From positions 8,401-49,473 of the forward strand of contig DCJC01000053.1 in NCBI GenBank assembly GCA_002317355.1: 41,073 nucleotides of DNA. Direction: 5' to 3'. The stretch comes from Prevotellaceae bacterium UBA1710 (GTDB taxonomy: Bacteria; Bacteroidota; Bacteroidia; Bacteroidales; Bacteroidaceae). The translations under genes were made by a program, and so were the position numbers. Shown here one piece after another: positions 1 to 8,943 of the stretch. The notes beneath the pieces were generated by a model. That model was not told where the DNA came from. It did no database searches and was given only the letters and a program-made list of their open reading frames with translations. Position 1 is the stretch's first letter, and each line of letters opens with the position of its first letter.

Positions 1-25
1 GCCTGCAAGGCGGGTGAGGGGCTGG
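1..25. repeat. Right end of a dispersed GC-rich palindromic repeat, cut by the window edge
   Basis: The first bases (AAGGCGGGTGAGGGGCTG) match the right ends of the repeats ending near 30283 and 33039. The rest of the element lies outside the window. It ends about 13 bp before the start codon of the next gene, as at many other gene boundaries here. Confidence 0.7.
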
Positions 26-37
26 TATTTTTCAAAC

Positions 38-541
38 ATGGCAATAATTAAATCATACAAAGGTCTTTCTCCAAAGTGGGGAAAGGAATGTTATTTCAGC
101 GAGAATGCCGCTATCGTAGGCGATGTCACTATGGGTGACGAGTGTTCTGTATGGTTTGGCGCTACCGTTCGTGGTGATGTTGCACCTATTACTATGGGTA
201 ACCGATGCAACGTTCAGGATGGTGCTGTAGTTCACGTAACCAACACAACTGGCCCTACCGTGATGGAAGACGATGTTACTATCGGTCATAACGCTACCGT
301 TCATGCCTGCACCCTAAGAAAAGGATGCCTCATTGGCATGGGTAGTACCGTACTCGATGGTGCAGATGTAGGCGAAGGCGCAGTCGTTGCTGCAGGCGCT
401 CTCGTTCTCTCACGCACTAAGATCGGTCCTCACGAGATATGGGGCGGTGTTCCTGCCAAGTTCATCAAGCAGACAAAGCCTGATCAGGCAGAGAGTTTCG
501 CCGCACATTATGTTGAGTATTCAAAGGAGTATTTGAAATAA
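38..541 (+). CDS. Gamma-carbonic anhydrase family protein (left-handed beta-helix hexapeptide)
   Basis: The 167-residue protein is built of hexapeptide repeats, for example the AAIVGDVTMGDECSVW and DVTIGHNATVHACTL stretches, which fold into a left-handed beta-helix trimer. The metal-binding histidines of the gamma-carbonic anhydrase family are visible in VVHV and in GHNATVH. The length is normal for the YrdA/CaiE/PaaY group. I chose the ATG at 38 because the eight upstream in-frame codons are repeat sequence. Predicted to be cytoplasmic. Whether it has carbonic anhydrase activity cannot be told, because many members of this family are inactive or of unknown substrate. Confidence 0.88.
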   Translation: MAIIKSYKGLSPKWGKECYFSENAAIVGDVTMGDECSVWFGATVRGDVAPITMGNRCNVQDGAVVHVTNTTGPTVMEDDVTIGHNATVHACTLRKGCLIGMGSTVLDGADVGEGAVVAAGALVLSRTKIGPHEIWGGVPAKFIKQTKPDQAESFAAHYVEYSKEYLK

Positions 542-546
542 ACCAC

Positions 547-665
547 AGCCCCCTACCCCCCAAAGGGGGAACTCTTTGATAGTATTTCCAATAATTAGAA
601 AAGAAATTGCCAAATTACGTAAAAATGCTATCAAAAAATACTCCCCCTTCGGGGGCTGGGGGGCT
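547..665. repeat. MITE-like intergenic palindromic element
   Basis: The element begins AGCCCCCTACCCCCCAAAGG and ends with TCGGGGGCTGGGGGGCT. The ends are imperfect inverted repeats that continue inward: TTTGATAGTATTT on the left faces AAAATGCTATCAAA on the right, so most of the 119 bp can fold on itself. It ends nine bases before the dsbD start codon. Related copies lie at 8729-8936, 26626-26732 and 39855-39970. It may act as a bidirectional terminator. Confidence 0.75.
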
Positions 666-673
666 TTTTTATT

Positions 674-2755
674 ATGAAAAATCTATTCTCTACCCTAATC
701 CTTGCCTTTCTGGCAATAGCACTCCATGCTCAGGTGAAGTTCACTGCATCAATGCAACAGACTGCACCTGATGAGATAACCATATCCTTCACGGGAACCA
801 TGAATAAGGGTTGGCATGTCTATGCCCCAACCGAGAAGCATGGACCAATAGCTGCATCCTTTAATGTTGATAAGATAGAGGGCGCAAAAGTAGAAGGCGC
901 ACTTAAAGCCAACAAACCTGCCACACAGAAGTTTGAAGCTGTATGGAACGGAACCGTTTCATACTATGAAGATAATGTCACCTTCTCTCAGAAAATCAAA
1001 CTTACTGGTAAGGAATATAAGATTGAAGGCTACTTCGAATATGGTGCTTGCAACGATGAGTCTTGTCTTCCTCCAACAAGTGTTGACTTCAACTATAGCG
1101 GTACTGTAACAGCTCCGAAGGAAGCTAACAAAACCGAAAAAAAAAACGAGGAGCCACAAGCAAGCGCCACAACTCCAACGGTAGAAGAGCCTAAGAAAGA
1201 CACTGTATCAGCTGTTGCTGACACAGCAAATATCAAGTCAAAGGACACAACATCAATAAATTCGCTTTGGACTCCAGTCATCAGCGAACTCAATGCCTTC
1301 TCTACAGACAAGAGTGAAGATACCTCTTCTATATGGCGCATCTTCGTTCTTGGTGTTCTTGGTGGATTGATAGCACTTCTCACCCCATGTGTGTGGCCAA
1401 TAATCCCTATGACCGTGAGTTTCTTCCTCAAGCGTGCAAGCAAGGAAGAGGCTGAGAGAAACGGTGAAGAGAAAGCTAAGGGAAAGGTTGTACGCTCAGC
1501 AAAAGGTGTAAGAGATGCTATTATATATGGTATATCCATCATTGTCATATACCTCGCACTCGGACTTGTCGTCACTGCCATTTTCGGAGCTTCTGCACTT
1601 AATGCACTATCTACAAATGCCGTCTTCAACATATTCTTCTTCCTGATGTTGATGGTGTTCGGTGCTTCCTTCCTTGGCGGCTTCGAGATAACTCTTCCAT
1701 CTTCATGGAATAATGCGGTAGATAAGAAGGCATCCTCCACATCGGGATTGCTCAGCATCTTCCTCATGGCATTCACACTGGCTTTGGTAAGTTTCTCTTG
1801 CACAGGTCCAATCATCGGATTCCTGCTCGTAGAGATGGGCACATCAGGCAATTTCATAGGTCCGACAGTCGGCATGTTCGGCTTTGCCCTTGCCCTCGCA
1901 CTACCCTTCACTCTCTTTGCCATCTTCCCTACATGGCTTAAGTCTGCGCCAAAGTCAGGCAACTGGATGAACAACATCAAGGTGACACTCGGCTTTATAG
2001 AGATTGCATTCTCACTAAAGTTCCTCTCCGTAGCCGACCTTGCATACGGCTGGCACATACTCGACCGCGAAGTATTCCTCTCTCTCTGGATAATACTATT
2101 CATGCTCCTTGGTTGCTACCTTATCGGTTGGATACGTTTCCCTCACGACGAGGACGAATACGATGACATGGGCGAGAAGATTATCACCCCTCGTACATCA
2201 GTGACACGATTCTTCATGGCTGTATGCTCTTTTGCTTTTGCCATCTATATGGTTCCGGGGCTTTGGGGCGCTCCTTGCAAGGCCGTCTCTGCCTTCGCGC
2301 CACCTATGAGCACTCAGGACTTCAACCTCGCCAAGAGCGAAAGCATAGAGGCTAAATATAAGGATTATGAGGAAGGCATGCAGGCAGCAAAGGCAGTAGG
2401 CAAGCCTGTCATGATTGACTTCACCGGCTTCGGATGCGTGAACTGCCGTAAGATGGAGGCTGCCGTTTGGACTGATGAACGCGTCAAGAACATCATCACC
2501 AACGATTATGTGCTCATTCAGCTCTACGTTGACGATAAGACACTACTCTCAGAGCCTATCGAGGTCATCGAGAACGGGCAGCCACGCAAGCTACGCACCG
2601 TAGGCGATAAATGGAGTTACTTGCAGCGCACTAAGTTTGGTGCTAACACCCAGCCATTCTATGTTCTTCTTGATAATGAGGGTAAGCCTCTCAACGCCGC
2701 AAGATCATACGATGAGGATATAGACGAATATCTCAAATGGCTGAAGAGGGAATAG
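674..2755 (+). CDS. dsbD: Thiol:disulfide interchange protein DsbD (cytochrome c biogenesis transmembrane protein)
   Basis: This 693-residue inner-membrane protein carries electrons from cytoplasmic thioredoxin to periplasmic thiols. A signal peptide (residues 1-20, ending LHAQ) is followed by the periplasmic N domain, with a cysteine pair at C126 and C131. Next come a linker rich in Lys, Glu and Thr, and the multi-helix membrane domain (about 222-540). That domain has its own two cysteines, in TPCVWP and SFSCTGP. The C-terminal thioredoxin-like domain has C588-V-N-C591. All three redox modules are therefore complete. It lies between two palindromic repeats and seems to be transcribed alone. 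Confidence 0.95.
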   Translation: MKNLFSTLILAFLAIALHAQVKFTASMQQTAPDEITISFTGTMNKGWHVYAPTEKHGPIAASFNVDKIEGAKVEGALKANKPATQKFEAVWNGTVSYYEDNVTFSQKIKLTGKEYKIEGYFEYGACNDESCLPPTSVDFNYSGTVTAPKEANKTEKKNEEPQASATTPTVEEPKKDTVSAVADTANIKSKDTTSINSLWTPVISELNAFSTDKSEDTSSIWRIFVLGVLGGLIALLTPCVWPIIPMTVSFFLKRASKEEAERNGEEKAKGKVVRSAKGVRDAIIYGISIIVIYLALGLVVTAIFGASALNALSTNAVFNIFFFLMLMVFGASFLGGFEITLPSSWNNAVDKKASSTSGLLSIFLMAFTLALVSFSCTGPIIGFLLVEMGTSGNFIGPTVGMFGFALALALPFTLFAIFPTWLKSAPKSGNWMNNIKVTLGFIEIAFSLKFLSVADLAYGWHILDREVFLSLWIILFMLLGCYLIGWIRFPHDEDEYDDMGEKIITPRTSVTRFFMAVCSFAFAIYMVPGLWGAPCKAVSAFAPPMSTQDFNLAKSESIEAKYKDYEEGMQAAKAVGKPVMIDFTGFGCVNCRKMEAAVWTDERVKNIITNDYVLIQLYVDDKTLLSEPIEVIENGQPRKLRTVGDKWSYLQRTKFGANTQPFYVLLDNEGKPLNAARSYDEDIDEYLKWLKRE

Positions 2756-2795
2756 GGCCCCACCCCTACCCTCCCGAGGGAGGGAGAGCCCCAAC
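2756..2795. repeat. Partial copy of the GC-rich palindromic repeat
   Basis: GCCCCACCCCTACCCTCCCG followed by AGGGAGGGAGAGCCCC resembles one end of the repeat at 33871-34020. It starts right at the dsbD stop codon. The other end is not seen, so this is a truncated copy or solo arm. Confidence 0.55.
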
Positions 2796-2862
2796 GAAAA
2801 ACGAGCCCCTCGATCAATCGAAACTTCGATAACTCGAGAACTCGAAAAGAAAGAAAAACCTC

Positions 2863-2905
2863 AAACGCCACCCAGGAATCCTCCCGAGTGGCGTTTACCT
2901 ATTTT
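2863..2905. terminator. Bidirectional rho-independent terminator between dsbD and waaA
   Basis: AAACGCCAC (2863-2871) pairs perfectly with GTGGCGTTT (2888-2896). On the plus strand it is followed by ACCTATTTTT, and on the minus strand by GAGGTTTTTC. It sits between two convergent genes, so it can end both transcripts. Confidence 0.85.
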
Positions 2906-2925
2906 TCATTTTTCACTTTTCATTT

Positions 2926-4185
2926 TCAATTCATCCCTATCGCCTCCAGCACCTTCATGGTAGCTCCCGATGTACTCTTCACATAGTCACCAGCCTTCTT
3001 GCTTGCTTCCTCAAGAGCATTCTTATCAGCAATAAAGCCATCCATCACCTTAGCGAAATCATCCGCATTATTGATAGGACAACCACCGCCTGCTGCTATG
3101 AGTGCCTTTGCCTCCTGGAACTTATTATGGTTCGGACCGAAGATAACAGGCATATCCCATACCGCAGCCTCGAGCACATTGTGAATGCCTACTCCGAAAC
3201 CACCACCAACATAAGCCACCTCACCATATTTATATATAGATGAAAGAAGTCCGAAGCAGTTGATGATAATAACCTCTGCATTCTTCAAACGCTCTGCAAG
3301 CTCTGGTGTCATAGCTCCATCAGCCTGCATAGCCACCATATCGGTATAGCGCACCACGTTTCTGCCCTTCAGCAAGGCATCAATCTGCTGCAGATGATCT
3401 TCACCTATCACATGAGGTGCAATGATGAGTTTCCAATCCTTACGCTGAGAGAAGTAAGGTATGAATATCTCCTCGTCGGGCTGCCATGAACTACCAGCCA
3501 CGAAGGCATTCTTTCCATCCTTGAAGGTCTCAACAATATCAAGAACCTTTGACTGATTGGCAATCTGTATAACACGGTCAAAGCGCGTATCACCGGTCAC
3601 CGTTACATTCTCTATGCCGATATTCTCAAGCAGTTGCTTCGATTCCTCATTCTGCACGAAGAAAGCAGAGACGCATTTCAGCACACGAGCATAGCCCTTA
3701 CCATACCAGCGGAAGAAAATCTGATTCTTACGGAAGATACTGCTCACGCTATACACGGGCACATTACGCTTATTGAGGGCGTGCATGAAGTTATACCAGA
3801 ACTCATACTTGATGAAGAAAGCCATCTCCACATGTATGTCCTTCAGGAAACGACGGGCATTCGCTGCCGTATCAATAGGAAGATAGCAGATAATGTCAGC
3901 ACCCTCGTAGTTCTTTCTCACCTCATAGCCTGAAGGTGAGAAGAAAGTGAGGAGAATCTTATATTCCGGATGATGCTCACGAATGTACTCTATGATAGGT
4001 CTGCCCTGCTCAAACTCGCCCAACGATGCAGCATGCACCCAGATATAGCGTGCCTCTGGGTCAACCTTCTCGCTTAGCACGCGAAAAGCATCACGCTCAC
4101 CATCACGCATCTTCTTCAGTTTCTCGCTGAAGAGACTGGCGATGGCAACACCCAGCTGCACTATGTACATTAATATATTATACAT
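2926..4185 (-). CDS. waaA: 3-deoxy-D-manno-octulosonic acid (Kdo) transferase
   Basis: The 419-residue inner-membrane enzyme transfers Kdo from CMP-Kdo to lipid IVA in lipopolysaccharide core synthesis. A hydrophobic N-terminal anchor precedes the GT-B fold. The typical motif HAASLGEFEQ holds the conserved catalytic Glu. The C-terminal nucleotide-sugar half shows YGEVAYVGGGF and HNVLEAA. The length is normal. Its ATG overlaps the gltX stop codon (TAATG), so the two genes are translationally coupled. Confidence 0.95.
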   Translation of the reverse strand: MYNILMYIVQLGVAIASLFSEKLKKMRDGERDAFRVLSEKVDPEARYIWVHAASLGEFEQGRPIIEYIREHHPEYKILLTFFSPSGYEVRKNYEGADIICYLPIDTAANARRFLKDIHVEMAFFIKYEFWYNFMHALNKRNVPVYSVSSIFRKNQIFFRWYGKGYARVLKCVSAFFVQNEESKQLLENIGIENVTVTGDTRFDRVIQIANQSKVLDIVETFKDGKNAFVAGSSWQPDEEIFIPYFSQRKDWKLIIAPHVIGEDHLQQIDALLKGRNVVRYTDMVAMQADGAMTPELAERLKNAEVIIINCFGLLSSIYKYGEVAYVGGGFGVGIHNVLEAAVWDMPVIFGPNHNKFQEAKALIAAGGGCPINNADDFAKVMDGFIADKNALEEASKKAGDYVKSTSGATMKVLEAIGMN

Positions 4186-5699
4186 TATCCAAGCTTCTCA
4201 ATAGCACGCTTCAATCGAGCGAGTGTCTCTTCCTTACCAAGGAAAGCAGAGATATCGAACATACCAGGGCCCTTACCCTCACCTACGAGTGCAAGACGGA
4301 ATGCGTTCATCACATCACCGAGCTTATAGCCCTTGCTCTCAACCCATGCAAGTACGATTGGCTCCTGACCTTCGATAGAGAAATCGCTGATACCGGCAAG
4401 AACATCTGCAAGCTCAGTCATAACCTCGGCTGAGTTCTCCTTCCAGCGCTTCTTCACGGTCTTCTCATCATAGCTCTCTGGAGCGATGAAGAAGAATGAG
4501 CAGAGATCCCAGAGCTCGCTTACGAAGTTCACGCGGTCCTTCATCATCGCAACAACCTTCACGATGCGGTCCATTGTCTCCTCAACGCCATTGTTTGCAA
4601 CGATAGGAGCAAAGAGCTCACCAATCTCCTCTGCGCTCTTACGGAGGATATACTCATGGTTGAACCACTGGCACTTCTTATAGTCGAACTTAGCACCTGC
4701 CTTTGAGCAGCGAGAGATATCGAATGCCTTCGCAAGTTCCTCGAGAGAGAACACCTCCTGCTCTGTACCTGGGTTCCAGCCGAGCAATGCAAGGAAGTTA
4801 ACGATAGCCTCTGGGAAATAACCGCTCTCACGATAGCCAGAGCTTATCTCACCAGTCTTAGGGTCGTGCCACTCCAATGGGAATACAGGGAAACCGAGAC
4901 GGTCACCATCACGCTTTGAGAGCTTTCCCTTACCTTCTGGCTTCAGGAGAAGTGGAAGGTGGGCGAACTGTGGCATTGTGTCTTCCCAGCCGAATGCCTT
5001 GTAGAGAAGAACGTGAAGCGGAGCACTTGGCAACCACTCCTCACCACGGATAACGTGTGAAACCTCCATCAGATGGTCGTCAACGATGTTTGCCAGATGG
5101 TATGTAGGCAGCTCGTCAGCACTCTTATAGAGCACCTTATCGTCAAGGATATCACTCTTGATGCGAACCTCACCACGGATAAGGTCGTTTACGTGAACCT
5201 CCTCGCCTGGCTCGATCTTGAAGCGGACAACATACTGCTTTCCGTCAGCAATCAACTGATCCACCTCCTCACGAGGCATGCTCAGCGAGTTGCGCATCTG
5301 CATACGGGTATGGGCATCATACTGGAAGTTCTGAATCTCGTTACGCTTAGCCTCAAGTTCCTCTGGTGTATCGAATGCGATATAAGCCTTACCATTGGCA
5401 AGGAGTTCCTTCACGTATGTCTTGTAGATATCACGACGCTCACTCTGACGATATGGGCCATGGTTTCCACCAAAGCTCACACCCTCGTCAAACTTGATTC
5501 CCAACCAGCGGAATGACTCAATGATGTATTCCTCTGCTCCCGGAACGAAACGATGTGAATCGGTATCCTCAATACGGAAAATCAGATCACCGCCATGCTG
5601 ACGGGCAAAAAGGTAGTTGTATAACGCTGTACGAACGCCTCCAATATGAAGCGCACCTGTAGGACTTGGCGCAAAGCGCACCCTTACTTTTCTATCCAT
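4185..5699 (-). CDS. gltX: Glutamyl-tRNA synthetase
   Basis: The 504-residue class I synthetase charges tRNA-Glu with glutamate. The HIGH-type motif is at residues 18-21 (HIGG, after PSPTGAL). The KMSKS-type loop reads KLSKR at about 258-262. The C-terminal anticodon-binding part is all alpha-helical and complete. Its charged product, Glu-tRNA, is also the substrate of HemA, encoded far downstream in this window. First gene of a two-gene operon with waaA, with its own -7 box 30 bp upstream. Confidence 0.97.
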   Translation of the reverse strand: MDRKVRVRFAPSPTGALHIGGVRTALYNYLFARQHGGDLIFRIEDTDSHRFVPGAEEYIIESFRWLGIKFDEGVSFGGNHGPYRQSERRDIYKTYVKELLANGKAYIAFDTPEELEAKRNEIQNFQYDAHTRMQMRNSLSMPREEVDQLIADGKQYVVRFKIEPGEEVHVNDLIRGEVRIKSDILDDKVLYKSADELPTYHLANIVDDHLMEVSHVIRGEEWLPSAPLHVLLYKAFGWEDTMPQFAHLPLLLKPEGKGKLSKRDGDRLGFPVFPLEWHDPKTGEISSGYRESGYFPEAIVNFLALLGWNPGTEQEVFSLEELAKAFDISRCSKAGAKFDYKKCQWFNHEYILRKSAEEIGELFAPIVANNGVEETMDRIVKVVAMMKDRVNFVSELWDLCSFFFIAPESYDEKTVKKRWKENSAEVMTELADVLAGISDFSIEGQEPIVLAWVESKGYKLGDVMNAFRLALVGEGKGPGMFDISAFLGKEETLARLKRAIEKLG

Positions 5700-5728
5700 T
5701 GTTTGTCTAAATATTTCAAAATTTCGTG

Positions 5729-5736
5729 CAAAATTA
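5729..5736 (-). promoter_or_regulatory. Bacteroidetes -7 promoter box for gltX-waaA
   Basis: On the minus strand the sequence TAATTTTG fits the TAnnTTTG consensus about 30 bp before the gltX ATG. Unlike the sulfur-region promoters that share this box, nothing like the 18-bp palindrome lies 52 bp upstream, so it is a useful negative control. Confidence 0.6.
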
Positions 5737-5859
5737 ACATTTTAATCCCACTTTAGCGAACTTTTTCTCATATTTTCGGCATTTTGCTATTTTTTTTTAG
5801 TATTTTCGCATCCAAAATACTGAGAAATATGGAAATTTCGGAGATTTCCAATCTCGTAA

Positions 5860-5895
5860 TTTACAACTTGTAATTTGTAACTTGTAATTTGTAAT
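5860..5895. repeat. Short tandem AT-rich repeat before pgpH
   Basis: The segment repeats TTTACAACTTGTAA and TTTGTAACTTGTAA about three times, up to just before the pgpH start codon. A related copy (TTTGTAACTTGTAATTAATT) lies between the tolC-type gene and its regulator at 18439-18460. The rest of the 205-bp divergent spacer is AT-rich and holds the gltX promoter. Confidence 0.6.
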
Positions 5896-5904
5896 TATAA
5901 AAAT

Positions 5905-7953
5905 ATGGCAACACACCAATCACGCGACGAACTGTCATGGCAACAGCTTCTGATGCGAATCGGCATCATCATAATATGCACCATAGTTATCGTGATTGCG
6001 ATGCCACAAAGTTCGGCACCGCAGTACAATGCCAAGGAAGGCTCTCCTTGGACACAGGCAGCAGTCACAGCCACCTTCGACTTCGAGATACCAAAAGACT
6101 CAGCCACATACAAGGCTGAGTGCGACTCCGTGCGAAAGAAATTCGCACCATACTACATCAATCATGAAACTACGGCAAAAACACAGGTCAAGCGATTCCT
6201 GATTCACAACAAAGACGGAATCGAGGGACTGCCAAAGTCGTACGTCTCACTCGTTGCAAAGAAGCTCTCTGCGCTCTATGAGAAAGGCATAATCCCACAG
6301 GCTGACTATGCCCGCATGAGTCGTGACACTTCTGCCTACATCCGCGTCGTCACCGGCAAGATGTCAGCAAGTCGCGACGTGCGCAGTCTGCTCACTCCAA
6401 TGATGGCATACGAGCAGTTCTTCAACGATCCGGAGATGAACTCGGCAAGAGTACAGCTGATGAAATGCAACATCAACGACTACTTCTCTGCCAACCTCAC
6501 ATACGATAGCATAAGAAGCAACGACGAGCTAAGCAGCCACATCGCACTCATAGCCGCTAAATGCGGACAGGTGAAGAAAGGCGAGCGTATCATCGACCGC
6601 GGCGACATCGTCAACGACGAAACCCTACGCAAGCTCAACGCCTACACAGCAGAGATGGAGAAGAACCTCAGCGACCGAAGCAAGCAGACCACCATGTGGG
6701 GACGTGTCTTGTTCATCGTCATCATGCTAAGCATCTTCACCATCTACCTCAACCTCTTCCGTGCCGACTACTTCAACAAGCCACGTTCGCTGGCAATGGT
6801 ATATTTCCTGATAGCCATCTTCCCAGTTCTCGTCTCACTCATGGTGCAGTACAATCTCTTCTCTGTCTATGTACTGCCACTCGCCATGCTTCCTATGTTC
6901 GTGCGTGTCTTCCTCGACTCCCGAACTGCGTTCATAGCCCATATCGTCATGGTGCTTATCTGCTCGCTCGTGCTCACCATGCCATACGATTTCCTCCTCA
7001 TCGAGATCACATCTGGTCTGGTGGCTATCTACTCGCTTCGCGAACTCTCAAAGCGCGCACAGATATTCACGGCAGCCGTATATACATCAGCAGCGGCACT
7101 CGCAGCCCACTACGCCCTGCAACTTATGCAGCCTGGCGAGGAGGTGTTGATCAACCATTCCATGGTCATGCACTTCATCTTCTCTGGCATCCTGCTCCTG
7201 CTCGCCTACCCTCTTATGTTCCTTGTGGAGAAGGTGTTCGGCTTTACCTCTGCCGTTACTCTCTTCGAGTTGTCTGACACCAACAAAGACCTTCTCCGCC
7301 GCCTCTCAGAGGTTGCACCGGGCACTCTTCAGCATAGCATCACCGTTGGAAACATCGGCGCAGAGATAGCGTCAAAGATTGGTGCGAAGTCTCTCCTCGT
7401 CCGCGTAGGAGCCCTCTATCACGACATCGGTAAGATATCCGCTCCTGCCTTCTTCACCGAGAATCAGAGAGGCAACAACCCACACGACAGGCTCACTCCT
7501 ATCGAGAGCGCTGAGATTATCGTCAACCACGTGCACGAAGGTCTCCGTCTCGCAGAGCGAGAGGGACTGCCTGATGTAATCTGCGACTTCATCCGCACTC
7601 ACCACGGCGAAGGCATGGCAAAATATTTCTACATCACCGAGCAGAATGCCCACCCTGACGTTGAGATCGACAAGACTCCGTTCACATATCCGGGACCAAA
7701 CCCATTCACACGTGAGCAGGCTATCCTCATGATGGCCGACGGTGTAGAAGCTGCTTCACGCTCACTCAAGGAATACACGGAAGAGAGCATCACAACTCTC
7801 GTCAACCGCATCATCGACGGCATGGTAGCCGACGGTTACTTCCGCGAATGCCCAATCACCTTCCGTGACATCGGCACCGCCAAGCGCGTGCTTATTGAGA
7901 AGCTCAAGAGTATGTTCCACACCCGAATCACCTATCCCGAGCTGAATAAGTAG
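5905..7953 (+). CDS. pgpH: 7TM-HD family protein, probable c-di-AMP phosphodiesterase PgpH
   Basis: The 682-residue protein has an N-terminal membrane helix (about 15-35) and a large extracytoplasmic region (about 40-255). A block of seven or so membrane helices (about 265-455) follows, then a cytoplasmic HD domain. The HD domain shows LYHDIGK, with the metal-binding His-Asp at residues 506-507, and later NHVHEG and RTHHGEG histidines. This order is that of the 7TMR-HD/PgpH family, whose known members hydrolyse cyclic di-AMP. The family match is clear. The substrate is inferred from the family. Confidence 0.88.
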   Translation: MATHQSRDELSWQQLLMRIGIIIICTIVIVIAMPQSSAPQYNAKEGSPWTQAAVTATFDFEIPKDSATYKAECDSVRKKFAPYYINHETTAKTQVKRFLIHNKDGIEGLPKSYVSLVAKKLSALYEKGIIPQADYARMSRDTSAYIRVVTGKMSASRDVRSLLTPMMAYEQFFNDPEMNSARVQLMKCNINDYFSANLTYDSIRSNDELSSHIALIAAKCGQVKKGERIIDRGDIVNDETLRKLNAYTAEMEKNLSDRSKQTTMWGRVLFIVIMLSIFTIYLNLFRADYFNKPRSLAMVYFLIAIFPVLVSLMVQYNLFSVYVLPLAMLPMFVRVFLDSRTAFIAHIVMVLICSLVLTMPYDFLLIEITSGLVAIYSLRELSKRAQIFTAAVYTSAAALAAHYALQLMQPGEEVLINHSMVMHFIFSGILLLLAYPLMFLVEKVFGFTSAVTLFELSDTNKDLLRRLSEVAPGTLQHSITVGNIGAEIASKIGAKSLLVRVGALYHDIGKISAPAFFTENQRGNNPHDRLTPIESAEIIVNHVHEGLRLAEREGLPDVICDFIRTHHGEGMAKYFYITEQNAHPDVEIDKTPFTYPGPNPFTREQAILMMADGVEAASRSLKEYTEESITTLVNRIIDGMVADGYFRECPITFRDIGTAKRVLIEKLKSMFHTRITYPELNK

Positions 7954-7955
7954 AA

Positions 7956-8241
7956 AGCCTCTCCCCCCGCCCTCTCCCGCCACCGTTCCATGCCTTTCAA
8001 GGCATGGCTCCCCTCCATCACATCAGCAAGGCGAAGCCCTTCAAAAAGAAAATATGAACCACCCCCCAACTCCCTCGCACACACTCGGAGATAAAATCTC
8101 CGACTCCCCCAATGGGCGAGGGAAAAGTTAGTAATATCAATAACAATAGAAAATCAGCAATCACATGAAACCCCTTCGCCAGACAAATGTAACTTTCCCC
8201 TCGCCCTTAGGGGAGAGGGTGCCCATAGGGCGGCTGAGGGG
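7956..8241. repeat. Composite palindromic repeat region between pgpH and the next gene
   Basis: The spacer starts GCCTCTCCCCCCGCCCTCTC, as do the copies at 29973 and 37920. It contains a hairpin CCATGCC-TTTCAA-GGCATGG (7988-8007) and a stem CGGAGAT-AAA-ATCTCCG (8086-8102). It ends with the repeat end TTTCCCCTCGCCC ... GGCGGCTGAGGGGC, which lies inside the next reading frame. No other gene was seen in it. Confidence 0.7.
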
Positions 8242-8725
8242 CGGCTGCCGTTTCTGGGTCAGGGGACTGATCTTCCTCTCCCGCATCCGCCATTGTGCCG
8301 GCTTCGGCGTTCAGTCGCCCACCGACTACGCCTTCGTCCGTGAAGTCATCTACGAACGATGGCCATACGCCTCATACACAGAGCTGGAAGCCCGATTCAT
8401 GGACGCAGATAAGTTCCTACTGAAACTATCCCAACTCCTCCTCCGCGTATCCAACTATGCCCAGGCATCCACCATCGGCATTATCGGAGATCTTCCTCCC
8501 ATCATGGAAGCCCATCTCAAAGCTGGTTGCAGAAAGAGCGAGATACAACATATCGAAGCCGACGACAAGGCGAAATATCCCCTCGTCATCACTACCGACC
8601 TCAACGGTCAATGGCAGGAATACACTTCCCGCGACCACATCATCTCCTATGACCTTCACTACCTCGGCATCGCCTTCCACGACGAGAAGAGATATACCGA
8701 AGGCCATATCATTAACTTCTATTAG
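8165..8725 (+). CDS. Conserved Bacteroidetes protein resembling a degenerate SAM-dependent methyltransferase
   Basis: I do not recognise a certain function. Residues 37-60 (FLSRIRHCAGFGVQSPTDYA) resemble the start of a Bacteroidetes class I methyltransferase-like family that has a GFGxHSP signature. The region where a SAM-binding glycine loop would be expected reads TIGIIGDLPP, without the usual E-x-G-x-x-x-G pattern. At 186 residues it is also somewhat short. Residues 10-28 are encoded by a dispersed repeat, so the native start was probably overwritten. No other ATG exists before residue 75. It may be a non-catalytic or decaying gene. Confidence 0.6.
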   Translation: MKPLRQTNVTFPSPLGERVPIGRLRGGCRFWVRGLIFLSRIRHCAGFGVQSPTDYAFVREVIYERWPYASYTELEARFMDADKFLLKLSQLLLRVSNYAQASTIGIIGDLPPIMEAHLKAGCRKSEIQHIEADDKAKYPLVITTDLNGQWQEYTSRDHIISYDLHYLGIAFHDEKRYTEGHIINFY

Positions 8726-8728
8726 AGA

Positions 8729-8936
8729 AGCCCCCTCCCAACCTCCCCGAGGGGAAGTCCGATGTTGATAACATCGGAGTATGTGTCAGGGAGCCGGTGC
8801 GCAGAGAAAGCCCGCCACCGTTCCCTGCCATTTTTGGCAGGGCATTTCCGACAAAGTTTCATCAACCATCATCATAAACATCCCCCCACCGTGATAAAGA
8901 CTATCAAAAGATTCCCCCTTCGGGGGTTAGGGGGCT
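8729..8936. repeat. MITE-like element of about 208 bp with an internal TGACACATACTC sub-element
   Basis: It begins AGCCCCCTCCCAACCTCCCC and ends CCTTCGGGGGTTAGGGGGCT, an imperfect terminal inverted repeat. Inside are the stem CCGATGTT-GAT-AACATCGG (8759-8777), the conserved GAGTATGTGTCAGGGAGC arm, and the hairpin CCCTGCC-ATTTTT-GGCAGGG (8823-8842). It fills the whole spacer, ending eight bases before the next ATG. Confidence 0.75.
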
Positions 8937-8943
8937 TTCTCCT

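Noticed and set aside
1093..2103. Long minus-strand open frame of 336 codons inside dsbD
   Set aside because: It is antisense to a clearly recognised DsbD, has no family resemblance, and is explained by codon bias of the real gene.
6561..7277. 238-codon plus-strand frame within pgpH
   Set aside because: The translation is rich in His, Arg and Pro, typical of a shifted frame of a real gene. PgpH domains are intact in the other frame.
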